A DNA stretch of 64,000 nucleotides from Paenibacillus sinensis (GTDB lineage: Bacteria; Bacillota; Bacilli; Paenibacillales; Paenibacillaceae), in contig NZ_JAHCMB010000168.1 of assembly GCF_019904155.1 (NCBI RefSeq), positions 371 to 64,370 of the forward strand, in the 5' to 3' direction. Position numbers and translations under genes: made by a program. The notes beneath the pieces were generated by a model. That model ran no database searches. It saw only the letters and a program-made list of their open reading frames with translations, and was not told the origin of the DNA. Shown here piece after piece: positions 1 to 6,742 of the stretch. Numbering within the stretch: position 1 is the stretch's first letter; every line of letters starts with the position of its first letter.

Positions 1-208
1 TTATTTTCAGAAGATGGGTTATTCTTCTATTAAAACAATGGATTTTGCAGGGCTCTCCGAGGATGGGCATCATTTCAATAATTGCAGTATTGATTCTGGA
101 GTCTCCAGATAACCCCCCAATAACAGCTCCTACACCGCCGAATAAAGCGCCTCCAATTATAGCACCACCTATTATTGAGAACTCATTTAATATAACTTCC
201 GATTGCAT
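1..208 (-). CDS. partial glycine-rich hydrophobic protein (cut by window edge)
   Basis: An open frame on the minus strand starts with ATG at 208 and runs off the left edge without a stop, so only about the first 69 residues are seen. A short N-terminus is followed by a hydrophobic glycine-rich stretch (GGAIIGGALFGG, then GAVIGG, about residues 14-33), a glycine-zipper pattern found in many small Firmicute membrane-associated proteins. The ribosome site is weak (AAAGAC), and the frame stays open upstream of this ATG, so the start is uncertain. The stretch is clearly AT-richer than the core genes to the right. I cannot assign a function. Confidence 0.4.
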   Translation of the reverse strand, partial: MQSEVILNEFSIIGGAIIGGALFGGVGAVIGGLSGDSRINTAIIEMMPILGEPCKIHCFNRRITHLLKI

Positions 209-276
209 TATGTCTTTATAAGAATATATCTTGTTTATTGTAGTGTTTGTAAAACTAATCTGATGTGAGTCTTCAT

Positions 277-300
277 ATAAAAGCCCCCCATAATGGGGGC
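277..300 (-). terminator. rho-independent terminator, minus strand
   Basis: GCCCCC and GGGGGC form a 6-bp stem around a short loop, followed on the minus strand by TTTTAT. It would end transcripts coming from the right, such as that of the YjcZ-like gene, about 250 bases downstream of its stop. Confidence 0.55.
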
Positions 301-553
301 GGCTCTATGTCTACTCTGTTGTATATTCGCTTACTTCAAGCGGGTACATGCCATATCCATATTCTCAAACGCTTGGGATTTTAAAAGGGGCGCCAATGCA
401 GCGGCTTTTTTTCAGTGAAGAGATGATAGCAAAACCGGAAATAAAATGGTCCTTACCTTTGGACTCTGCTAACTGCCGGTAACCACTTTGCTGTACACCT
501 GAGTACGAGAACCTCGCAGAGTGACAGGCTCCCGTACTCAGCGTCCTTGAAGC
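301..553. other. non-coding gap, nothing recognised
   Basis: Together with 209-300, this is about 345 bases without a convincing gene. A run of T after GCGGC at about 391-407 on the plus strand could be a decayed terminator, but no good stem precedes it. I see no RNA family, coding frame or repeat here. Confidence 0.3.
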
Positions 554-637
554 CTAGAACGTTCTTAAGACAATAACCAAGAGAATGTAGAGTACCAGAA
601 TGACGGTAGTGGAAGTAAATCCTGCACATTCGCCCAT
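554..637 (-). CDS. YjcZ-family sporulation micro-protein, 27 aa
   Basis: This tiny gene encodes a 27-residue protein that starts MGECAGFTSTTVIL, continues as one hydrophobic helix and ends RTF. That is the build of the YjcZ/YizD-type sporulation proteins of Bacillales: a short polar, Gly-containing N-terminus followed by a single membrane helix, usually 25-30 residues. The start is fixed by a near-perfect AGGAGG (645-650) seven bases upstream of ATG. Just above it lies a CATACATTA box that fits a mother-cell sigma -10 element. A longer overlapping frame (453-683) exists but has no ribosome site. The molecular role of the family is unknown, and the sporulation link is family knowledge. Confidence 0.75.
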   Translation of the reverse strand: MGECAGFTSTTVILVLYILLVIVLRTF

Positions 638-667
638 TCGTATTCCTCCTTTGCAAACTTTCTACAC

Positions 668-676
668 TAATGTATG
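668..676 (-). promoter_or_regulatory. candidate sigma-E/sigma-K -10 element
   Basis: On the minus strand the sequence CATACATTA matches the sigma-K -10 pattern CATAnnnTA and the sigma-E pattern CATAYAHT. It lies about 30 bases before the YjcZ-like start, giving a very short leader. I see no convincing -35 match, so this rests on the -10 and on the gene type. Confidence 0.4.
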
Positions 677-851
677 TGTACATCTGTGGATGGAAACTGC
701 AAACGCCTATGGTGTTGCTCAGAAATTTATACAGAATGTCCTGTAATTATTGAGTCACTTCCGAGCGGCTCTTTTTTATTTTCTAGGAGAATGTTTCCTT
801 AGTGTTTAATGGTAATTCAAACAAAGATGATCTGGAGAGGGAGATTAATTC

Positions 852-1080
852 ATTCTGGATCTGTACATCGGGGAGATCGTTGCGTACAGTATAGCGGACA
901 AGCAAGACACGTCCTTGGTTTTGGATACGGTGAACCAGCTTCCAGCGCGGACAAGCATGCTACTCCATAGCGACCATGGCAGCGTGTATAAGTCTCAGGC
1001 GTACCAGGCTATAGTGAAGTGAAGGGAAAGGGTATTATCATAAGTGTGTCCCGTAGGTGTTGTTCCCTGTCTCATCAGCA
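852..1080 (+). pseudogene. IS3-type transposase remnant (OrfB, DDE core)
   Basis: A plus-strand frame at 852-1022 reads LDLYIGEIVAYSIADK, then LLHSDHGSVYKSQAYQ, and ends at a TGA. These are the region after the first catalytic Asp and the HSDxGxxY second-Asp motif of IS3-family (IS150-like) transposases. In the next frame, from 1022, the reading continues with KGKGIIISVSRR, matching the SMSRxGN stretch that normally follows. So one frameshift separates two pieces of the same gene. There is no start codon, no N-terminal half and no downstream Glu motif. A TAA lies in frame just upstream of 852. This is a decayed fragment with no visible terminal repeats. Confidence 0.8.
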
Positions 1081-1203
1081 GGGGTCAGTCCCCCCACCGA
1101 GAGACTCCTTGCAATTTTTATATAGAAAAAATTCCGTCCCCAATCCGTTCCCAATAGCTCTTATTTTTACTGAGTTACTAAAAACGTAATTGGACACAAA
1201 AAG

Positions 1204-1232
1204 AAAAAACCCTTATAGAATAAGGGTTTTTT
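1204..1232. terminator. strong bidirectional terminator after tRNA-Val
   Basis: AAAAAACCCTTAT pairs perfectly with ATAAGGGTTTTTT around a 3-base loop (13 bp). U-runs form in both directions. It lies 15 bases beyond the 3' end of the minus-strand tRNA and would also stop read-through from the transposase remnant. Confidence 0.85.
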
Positions 1233-1246
1233 CGAGGTACATCATA

Positions 1247-1318
1247 TAGGACGGATGGGGATCGAACCCATGACCCCTACCCTGTCAAGATAGTGCTCTC
1301 CCGCTGAGCTACCGTCCT
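1247..1318 (-). tRNA. tRNA-Val (anticodon GAC)
   Basis: On the minus strand a complete cloverleaf can be drawn. The 7-bp acceptor stem is AGGACGG with CCGTCCT, positions 8-9 are TA, and the D arm is GCTC/GAGC. The anticodon arm is CTATC/GGTAG with loop TTGACAG, so the anticodon is GAC and decodes GUC valine. The T arm is ATGGG/CCCAT with loop TTCGATC. The discriminator is A and no CCA is encoded. It stands alone rather than in a tRNA operon, and its 3' end points to the AT-rich accessory strip on the left. Confidence 0.92.
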
Positions 1319-1735
1319 GCAACAAAAAATATCTTATCATATATTCAGCGGGTAATGCAACAGTTTTTTTATTCTTTGTGAAATGGTGAAAATTTCGCTT
1401 CCTGATATTTTCAAAACCCTTGCAATCTGATACATTAGGGTCTGTTGAAACGATGCTTGTTCGGATGAGCAGGCACAGTTAGCGGGCAAGCTATGTAAGC
1501 TGAGAGTGAATTTTCCAACTAACCGGGAAAGCGTGATGAATCACGAAATTTTCCTTGAATTGAAGGGCTTTTTTGAACGGGAAATGTGACACATGTGGCA
1601 GTAAGGAGCCCTGCAATATGTTTGAATTAATAAATGCAGAATCCTGAATAAATATCAGTCCCGGGTGATGATTCATCCGAACTGGAATAGATGGACAAGA
1701 CCTGACAGGCGGGCCAATTAACGGGAGGGAATTAA
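1319..1735. other. 417-base gap before the malic enzyme gene
   Basis: No convincing gene. A minus-strand 61-codon frame (1491-1676) has no ribosome site or recognisable protein. Short inverted repeats occur (CGTGA/TCACG at about 1531-1545), and a loose direct repeat of about 17 bases (ACCGGGAAAGCGTGA and AACGGGAAATGTGAC) is visible. TTGAAT and TGAATA, spaced 17 bases at about 1622-1650, could be a weak sigma-A promoter for the malic enzyme. Confidence 0.3.
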
Positions 1736-2920
1736 ATGAGTAATCTGGAAGAAATCATGCGGCTTCATCAGGGCGGGAAATTGGAGACCACGCTGAAGCG
1801 CCCGATCGAAACGATGGAGGATTTGGCCAAGGTCTACACGCCTGGGGTGGCCAAAGTCTGTCAAGCGATTGCTTCCGATGAAGAGAAGGCTTACGAGCTC
1901 ACGATTAAAAAGAACACAGTGGCGGTAATCAGCGACGGCACGGCAGTGCTGGGACTCGGGGACATCGGTCCGCGGGCAGCCATGCCAGTCATGGAGGGGA
2001 AAGCGGCGCTGTTTAAGCAGTTCGCTGATGTGGATGCCGTGCCGATCTGTCTCGATACGAAGAATACGGAAGAGATTATCGCGGTCGTCAAGGCACTGGC
2101 GCCGACGTTTGGCGGCATTAACCTCGAGGATATTTCGTCACCGCGCTGCTTCGAGATTGAACGCAGACTGCAGGAGGAGCTCGACATCCCGGTCTTCCAT
2201 GATGACCAGCACGGAACGGCTATTGTGGTGCTGGCGGGCATGCTGAATGCGCTGAAGGTTGTGAACAAGGACATCCGTGATGTCAAAATCGTCGTCAACG
2301 GCTGCGGAGCGGCGGGCATTTCGGTGGCTAAAATGCTGCTGAACGCCGGCGCCGTCAATCTGATCGGCGTAGACCGGGATGGAGCGATCAACCGGCAGAA
2401 TGTCTACGAGAAGCCGCATTGGGCCGAGTTCGCACAGCTCAGCAATCCTAATCAGGAAGAAGGCTCACTGTCGGATTGCATTAAGGGAGCGGATGTCTTT
2501 ATCGGCGTATCGGCGCCGAATGTGCTGAAGGTGGAGGACGTGCGGAATATGGCCAAGGACGCGATCGTGTTCGCTATGGCCAATCCGACGCCGGAGATCG
2601 ATCCGGAGCTTGCTGCGCCTTATGTTAAGGTTATGGCGACAGGACGCTCCGATTACCCGAACCAGATTAACAATGTGCTCTGCTTCCCGGGGATTTTCCG
2701 GGGAGCGCTGGACTGCGGAGCGCGAGAAATCAACGATGCGATGAAGCTCGCGGTTGCCGAGGCGATTGCAGCGGCTGTAGATCCGGCGGAACTGACCGAG
2801 CGTTACATTATTCCGAATCCCTTCGACAAGCGAGTGGTGGAAAATATCCGGGTTGCGGTTGCCGAAGCGGCAATCCGTACCGGGGTGGCCCGGACCAGTA
2901 CATTGATTGGGGCGCATTAA
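1736..2920 (+). CDS. ytsJ: NAD(P)-dependent malic enzyme, short bacterial type
   Basis: Malic enzyme decarboxylates malate oxidatively to pyruvate with reduction of NAD(P)+, linking the TCA cycle to pyruvate. The 394-residue protein has the size of the short bacterial class (B. subtilis YtsJ, about 410). Visible marks are the catalytic Tyr in KVYTPGVA (Y34), the Lys in VMEGKAALFK, the metal-site segment FHDDQHGTA and the Rossmann glycine motif VNGCGAAGISVAK. GGGAGGG lies six bases before the ATG. The gene stands alone, with a strong hairpin terminator downstream. NADP versus NAD use cannot be read safely; the YtsJ name follows length and layout. Confidence 0.9.
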   Translation: MSNLEEIMRLHQGGKLETTLKRPIETMEDLAKVYTPGVAKVCQAIASDEEKAYELTIKKNTVAVISDGTAVLGLGDIGPRAAMPVMEGKAALFKQFADVDAVPICLDTKNTEEIIAVVKALAPTFGGINLEDISSPRCFEIERRLQEELDIPVFHDDQHGTAIVVLAGMLNALKVVNKDIRDVKIVVNGCGAAGISVAKMLLNAGAVNLIGVDRDGAINRQNVYEKPHWAEFAQLSNPNQEEGSLSDCIKGADVFIGVSAPNVLKVEDVRNMAKDAIVFAMANPTPEIDPELAAPYVKVMATGRSDYPNQINNVLCFPGIFRGALDCGAREINDAMKLAVAEAIAAAVDPAELTERYIIPNPFDKRVVENIRVAVAEAAIRTGVARTSTLIGAH

Positions 2921-2966
2921 GAATTAGTAGAAGTAGCTGTCATGTGAAACAACAGATACAATAAAG

Positions 2967-3009
2967 AACGGACCTGATCTCCGCATCCATACCGGAGATC
3001 AGGTCCGTT
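2967..3009. terminator. 17-bp hairpin terminator between convergent genes
   Basis: A long perfect stem (AACGGACCTGATCTCCG with its complement) and a 9-base loop sit between the malic enzyme stop and the 3' end of the minus-strand ABC ATPase gene. The minus direction has the better U-rich tail (TTCTTTATTG), so it probably serves both units. Confidence 0.8.
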
Positions 3010-3025
3010 GTTGTGTCCGGCTGGC

Positions 3026-3847
3026 TTAAGCCGGACACGAGCCGCCGCCCAGCGAAGATCCGCTCATCAGGCGCTCGCCGCGACGGAGCTTCTCGCGGAT
3101 CGCCATCAGGGCGGCGTCCGTGCGCTGCAGCTCCTGAAGCAGCGCGGCTTCCTCGGCATCGCCTTGCAGCACGCTGGCGATGCCGCCGCCCTTCAGGACG
3201 ATGCGGCTGTGTGCGAGCAGCGCGAGAATGGGATCATGCGTTGCCATGAGCACGATCTTCTGGTTCTGCACGAGCACATCCAGCGCCTGACGGCGGTCGA
3301 TGCCCGCGTTCTCGATCTCGTCGATCAGCACGATCGGGCTGTCGGACAGAACGGCCGTGTCGGCGATCATCAGGGCGCGCGACTGGCCGCCGCTGAGCGC
3401 AGTCAGCGGCGAATCCGGCATGATCGGCTCTCCGGTGAGCCGGTTTGCCTGCGCGATAACCTCATGAATCAGCTTCTCGGTGTAGGCGTCGTCCAGGTTG
3501 CCGTCTCCACGGCACTCAGCGTGCATGGTGATAAACTCGGCAACGGTGGCGTCCATAACGAAGTTCATGTTCTGCGACAGCTGGGCGATCAGCCTGCGGC
3601 CCCAGGAGAACCGCAGCTCGGGCTCAGGCGTACGGTCATTAATGAGAATCTGGCGCCCGCTCGGGGTGTCCCGCTGGGCGATGTATTCGATGTCGGCCAG
3701 CAGTCGGCTCTTGCCGGAGCCGGTAGGTCCAACAACAGCGACCAGATCGCCGGGAACGAGCCGAAGGTTCACCTCTTCGGGCTCCCCGGATTTGGAGCGT
3801 CCGCCGAGCAGGGTCACCGACGTGATGACGTCGCTCAGTAAGGTCAT
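3026..3847 (-). CDS. soluble ABC-type ATPase of a permease-less operon
   Basis: An ABC nucleotide-binding domain of 273 residues with every ATP motif: Walker A GPTGSGKS (40-47), Q-loop glutamines near 89-92, signature LSGGQ (151-155), Walker B IVLIDE (172-177) and the switch His in ATHDP (H204). There is no membrane segment, and no permease gene exists nearby. The C-terminus ends in a Gly-rich tail with a lone cysteine (GGGSCPA). The start ATG overlaps the stop of the GTPase gene (ATGA), so the two are translationally coupled. Family knowledge says ABC ATPases usually power transport, but without a membrane partner this one more likely drives a conformational or insertion step on a soluble partner (inference). 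It could also serve a permease encoded elsewhere. Confidence 0.8.
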   Translation of the reverse strand: MTLLSDVITSVTLLGGRSKSGEPEEVNLRLVPGDLVAVVGPTGSGKSRLLADIEYIAQRDTPSGRQILINDRTPEPELRFSWGRRLIAQLSQNMNFVMDATVAEFITMHAECRGDGNLDDAYTEKLIHEVIAQANRLTGEPIMPDSPLTALSGGQSRALMIADTAVLSDSPIVLIDEIENAGIDRRQALDVLVQNQKIVLMATHDPILALLAHSRIVLKGGGIASVLQGDAEEAALLQELQRTDAALMAIREKLRRGERLMSGSSLGGGSCPA

Positions 3848-4560
3848 GCCGACTCACCTCCGGAGGCTTCGGTCTCGGGAATGGCGATGCTGCGCACATT
3901 CCCCATCTGATAATCCTTCCCGATCTTGGTCTCGCCCAGGCAATAGGAGCAGACAGCCGCCGGCATGGAGAACCGGAGCTTGCGGCCCTCCAGATCCCCG
4001 GTATCAGGAGCCTGGGCGAGAAGGACGCCGAGCCGCTCACGTCCCTGGCCGGTCAGGCCGTTCATGTGCAGCACCTCGGCTCTGGCGTTGACCTTGCGAA
4101 CTTGATATTGAAAGACCTCGCGCTCGGCTTGGGAGACGATATCGCCCTTGGTAATAACGACGATATCGGCCTGCTTGAGCAGGGGGCCCATCTTTGTTGG
4201 CGTGTTCGCCCCCGCCAGATTGTCGATAACGCAGACTCCCAGCGCCTGACGGATGAAAGGCGAACAGCGGTTGCACAGCCCTGCGCTCTCGCTAATGAGC
4301 AGGTCGAGACCGAGCGATTGCCCCCAGTTGGCGCAGGCTTCGATATTCGTCACAAAATAATGGTCCGGACACAGATTGCCGGCAAGACCGAGCAGCACCG
4401 GCACATCTTTTGCCCGATAGCGCTCATCGTCCCGGGAGGCGACACAGTCGAATTTGACGACCCCCGCTTTCAATCCCTGCTCCTTCAGCCATTCAATCAC
4501 GCGCAGAAGCATGGAGGTCTTGCCGCTCGACGGCGGTCCCGCCACGGTTATGAGCTTCAT
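3844..4560 (-). CDS. HypB/UreG-like SIMIBI GTPase with extra cysteine pairs
   Basis: A 238-residue P-loop GTPase resembling the CobW/HypB/UreG metallochaperone group. Visible parts are the G1 loop GPPSSGKTS (8-16), a switch-like ISESAGLC (89-96) comparable to the ENxGN segment of HypB, and a G4-like ITKGD (136-140) in place of NKxD. Cysteines are abundant: C39, C64, C76, the pair C96/C99 (CNRC), C110, and a C-terminal pair C204/C207 (CSYC), suggesting metal or cofactor binding. HypB and UreG use GTP to insert nickel, but no hydrogenase or urease gene is in this window. It lies two bases after the binding-protein gene and overlaps the ABC ATPase gene, so all three should act together. The substrate is unknown. 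Confidence 0.75.
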   Translation of the reverse strand: MKLITVAGPPSSGKTSMLLRVIEWLKEQGLKAGVVKFDCVASRDDERYRAKDVPVLLGLAGNLCPDHYFVTNIEACANWGQSLGLDLLISESAGLCNRCSPFIRQALGVCVIDNLAGANTPTKMGPLLKQADIVVITKGDIVSQAEREVFQYQVRKVNARAEVLHMNGLTGQGRERLGVLLAQAPDTGDLEGRKLRFSMPAAVCSYCLGETKIGKDYQMGNVRSIAIPETEASGGESA

Positions 4561-4562
4561 GA

Positions 4563-5555
4563 TCAGCCCTCCTGCTTGTAGCCCCGCAGAAACGCGGCGT
4601 TCGACTCATCTGTCAGCTTCTGGATGTCCCGGTTCCACACCAGGTCCCATCCCATCCACAGCAGTTTGCGGTCCGGCACGGAGGTCTTCACCGAAGGATG
4701 CGGTGAGGGGAAGAAGGCGTCCTCGTAGAGCTGCGCCGTCTCGGCGCCAGTGAAGAAGTCGGCCAGACGCCGGCCGGCTTCCGTGGATTGCCGTTTGGCC
4801 AGCAGGAAGACAGGACTGGCGATTGCGCCTTCCTCGGGCCAGATGATGCTCACCTTTTCTTTTTTGCGAATGTTGTTGGCGTAGAAATACGGCATGACAT
4901 ACAGCGCCGTTGCGTCTGCGCTGTCGGTTCCGGCGAGCTTCGCCATCTGGCCTGGATGCAAGCCCTGCCGGACCGACCGGCCAAGCCCGGTCAGAATCTC
5001 CTGGCCGAAGCACTGGCCTAATGTCAGGAGAACCGTCTCGCAGAAGCTCCCCTTATGCCCCCGCATAGTTACCTGCTTCCGGTACTCCGGATTCAGCAGA
5101 TCGCTCCAGGAGCGGGGCTCCGGCAGTCCGCCGAGACGGGCTTTGTCAGCCACGATGACGAGCGGGTTGACGCACAGCAGAGTAACGCGTCCAAGCGGGT
5201 CCTTCATGCCGATTTCGGCGAATCTGGCGTTAGGGGCATAATCTGCAGCGTCGGCGAAAACGTCATGGTCTAGGAACCGGGTACGGAAGCTCTGATGAAA
5301 GAAGCTGCTGATCCCGGGAGTGATGACAGCATCCGGCAGTTCCTCTTCGGACTCGAAGCCGTCCACCGTTGTATAGAAGTCACTCTGGTTCGCATTTCCC
5401 TCGAAGGCGACCTCCTGCGGGTCCAGATCGGACCACAAGCCATCATTTTGCTGGCGCACGAAGGTTTCTTCAAGCGGCACTTTCAGCGGGCACGGAAGCA
5501 TGGCCAGCAAATGTCTGGGCAACTGTTCTTGAATTTCAGCCGTTCCGGAATTCAT
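4563..5555 (-). CDS. leaderless ABC-type substrate-binding protein (cytoplasmic)
   Basis: A 330-residue protein with the layout of the iron/thiamine-type extracellular binding proteins. Recognisable stretches are DAVITPGISSFF, GRVTLLCVNPLVIVADK, SWSDLLNPEYR and the late segment ASPVFLLAKR. Unlike transported family members it has no signal peptide or lipobox: the N-terminus (MNSGTAEIQEQL) is polar, and a hydrophilic LPCPLKVPLEE segment with Cys22 follows. It is therefore predicted to stay in the cytoplasm (inference). It is the first gene of the operon. The likely ribosome site is GGATGGAG upstream of ATG, and a sigma-A promoter with a Rex-like operator lies 60-90 bases further up. It may hold the metal or cofactor handled by the GTPase and ATPase. 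Confidence 0.75.
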   Translation of the reverse strand: MNSGTAEIQEQLPRHLLAMLPCPLKVPLEETFVRQQNDGLWSDLDPQEVAFEGNANQSDFYTTVDGFESEEELPDAVITPGISSFFHQSFRTRFLDHDVFADAADYAPNARFAEIGMKDPLGRVTLLCVNPLVIVADKARLGGLPEPRSWSDLLNPEYRKQVTMRGHKGSFCETVLLTLGQCFGQEILTGLGRSVRQGLHPGQMAKLAGTDSADATALYVMPYFYANNIRKKEKVSIIWPEEGAIASPVFLLAKRQSTEAGRRLADFFTGAETAQLYEDAFFPSPHPSVKTSVPDRKLLWMGWDLVWNRDIQKLTDESNAAFLRGYKQEG

Positions 5556-5615
5556 GGAATCTCCATCCTCTCGCAGCCTAATGCTGGATACACAGGCGCT
5601 TTAAAGTTACGTTTA

Positions 5616-5644
5616 ATTATAATTAGCAGTGAATGATTTCACAA
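5616..5644 (-). promoter_or_regulatory. sigma-A promoter of the permease-less operon
   Basis: On the minus strand TTGTGA (5644-5639), a 17-base spacer and a perfect TATAAT (5621-5616) form a good housekeeping promoter. The start point would be near 5609, about 54 bases before the first ATG. Confidence 0.65.
5627..5644 (-). promoter_or_regulatory. Rex-like operator over the -35 box
   Basis: The 18-mer TTGTGAAATCATTCACTG matches the Rex consensus TTGTGAA-N4-TTCACAA at 7/7 in the left half and 5/7 in the right. The -35 hexamer lies inside it, so a bound protein would block RNA polymerase. An Fnr/Crp reading (TGTGA-N6-TCACA, one mismatch) is also possible, but the position near -26 suits a repressor rather than an activator. 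Confidence 0.5.
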
Positions 5645-5783
5645 TTTATACAGGACTCAAAGATTTGACAATCCTACAAACATTCCCGAAATGGGTGCCT
5701 TTTAAACCGGTGGAGGGGAATAAATCAAGGGAGGAAGAAGTTGGAGAGGGAATGATGCGCAGCTTACCAATGATTATCCATAT

Positions 5784-5810
5784 GGAAAAAGAGGGGGCTA
5801 GAACCCCTCC
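5784..5810 (-). terminator. terminator overlapping the end of the kinase gene
   Basis: On the minus strand GGAGGGG and CCCCCTC pair and TTTTT follows. The 5' arm encodes the last residues (PEGF) of the P-loop kinase and the stop codon sits in the loop, so coding and termination signals are merged. Confidence 0.75.
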
Positions 5811-6391
5811 GGATAGACAAATCGCTCGATGGTGTCGAAGGCAAGCTTCGGGTCTGTCCCCGAATTGTCAAAATGCAAGACTGCGGAAGCGGGAAGAGGC
5901 CAACTGACCCCCCGCTTTCCGAGAGCTGAACGAAATTCATTCCAGTGATGGAGCTTCCAGTCGTCCAGCCTGGAATTTCTCGCCGTAATTCTTTGTTTAT
6001 AAAGAGCTTCATCAGAGAGGCTGACAAGGATCACCTTGACCTCTACATTCTCCAGCGACCGGCCGATCCGGGCCAGTTCTTCTGAAATCCAGCTCTCATC
6101 AGCGGCCTCTTTGGTAAAAGGCCCGACGACGAGACAGTCGACATTCAGGCTAATGTTATCAAGAGCAGCATCCATGGTAATACGGTAGCCGAGATCGCGG
6201 CACAGCTTCTTGTAGGCGTCCGAATCCCTGTCATCCGGGTCCAACCCGTTCTGCTCCATTAAAATGTCCGCTGCCGGCCGCAGCAGCACGTCCATATCGA
6301 AGAATGCAGCCTTGCGTCTTTTGGCCAATGCCTTGGCCAGCGTCGTCTTGCCCGCTCCTGCGGCGCCGAGAAAGAATACGAGTTTGCTCAT
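5798..6391 (-). CDS. AAA-family P-loop kinase-like protein
   Basis: A 197-residue single-domain NTPase with Walker A GAAGAGKTT near the N-terminus, then FFDMDVLLRP, where the DxD pair matches the acidic site of small-molecule kinases of the shikimate/gluconate kinase type. LVVGPFTKEA and VEVKVILVSLSDE fit the core strands, and the RITARNSRLDDWK segment resembles the lid of such kinases. No second domain or membrane segment. Many Paenibacillus genomes carry several related uncharacterised ATP-binding proteins; the substrate cannot be told. It is monocistronic, with its terminator overlapping the last codons. The ATG follows a modest GGAGG site. Confidence 0.7.
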   Translation of the reverse strand: MSKLVFFLGAAGAGKTTLAKALAKRRKAAFFDMDVLLRPAADILMEQNGLDPDDRDSDAYKKLCRDLGYRITMDAALDNISLNVDCLVVGPFTKEAADESWISEELARIGRSLENVEVKVILVSLSDEALYKQRITARNSRLDDWKLHHWNEFRSALGKRGVSWPLPASAVLHFDNSGTDPKLAFDTIERFVYPEGF

Positions 6392-6484
6392 CTGACGTCA
6401 ACCTCCACATTCTGTTTTAAGCAAGCTGGTGAAGCATTATGTTTGAACCTATGAATTACCATTTCAAATTGGGAATAACGTGAG

Positions 6485-6640
6485 CAAAATCCTTCGGTGC
6501 TATGCGAAGTTCTTTAGAGTGCTAAGTCCCTTATCGCAATAAGCCTAATAAGTTTACTAAGTCCTTCAATATGCTAAATCCCACTATGTACTAAGTCCCT
6601 CATTGTGCAATATCCCTCTGTGAGCTAAATCCTTCAGGTT
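6485..6640. repeat. degenerate 17-bp tandem array
   Basis: Units resembling CTAAGTCCCTCATTGTG follow one another at 6505, 6522, 6540, 6557, 6574, 6591, 6608 and 6625. The steps are exactly 17 bases except for one of 18, and a looser copy lies near 6485. Conserved letters are CTAA and TCC; the rest drifts. The array fills most of the 351-base gap between the kinase gene and the AEC permease gene and has no open frame. Outside the array I see only a long-armed GCTTGG/CCAAGC inverted repeat at about 6664-6705. Confidence 0.8.
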
Positions 6641-6742
6641 CTTCACCCCAAACAGCCAGTTGCTTGGCTCCATGGATTCAGACACGCCTTGAATTCACCA
6701 AGCCAATCCCAAACGGGCCGGCCACTCCTCACCCATCAGTTA

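Noticed and set aside
453..683. 76-codon minus-strand frame
   Set aside because: It has no ribosome site. The gene in this place is the shorter YjcZ-like frame at 554-637 in another phase.
745..785. Terminator-like T-run after GAGTC/GGCTC
   Set aside because: Only five pairs with a G-U and no gene upstream on that strand; probably a decayed remnant, not listed.
1491..1676. 61-codon minus-strand frame before the malic enzyme gene
   Set aside because: No ribosome site, no recognisable protein, and it lies in a region with broken short repeats.
3008..3841. 277-codon plus-strand frame over the ABC ATPase gene
   Set aside because: The minus strand encodes a complete ABC ATPase; the plus frame is antisense.
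5627..5644. Palindrome read as an Fnr/Crp activator site
   Set aside because: One mismatch only, but it covers the -35 and is centred near -26, which suits a repressor; the extra matching bases outside TGTGA favour Rex. Kept as a second choice.
6485..6640. CRISPR array
   Set aside because: Units are contiguous and degenerate with no unique spacers, and no cas genes occur in the window. The same holds for 14095-14206.
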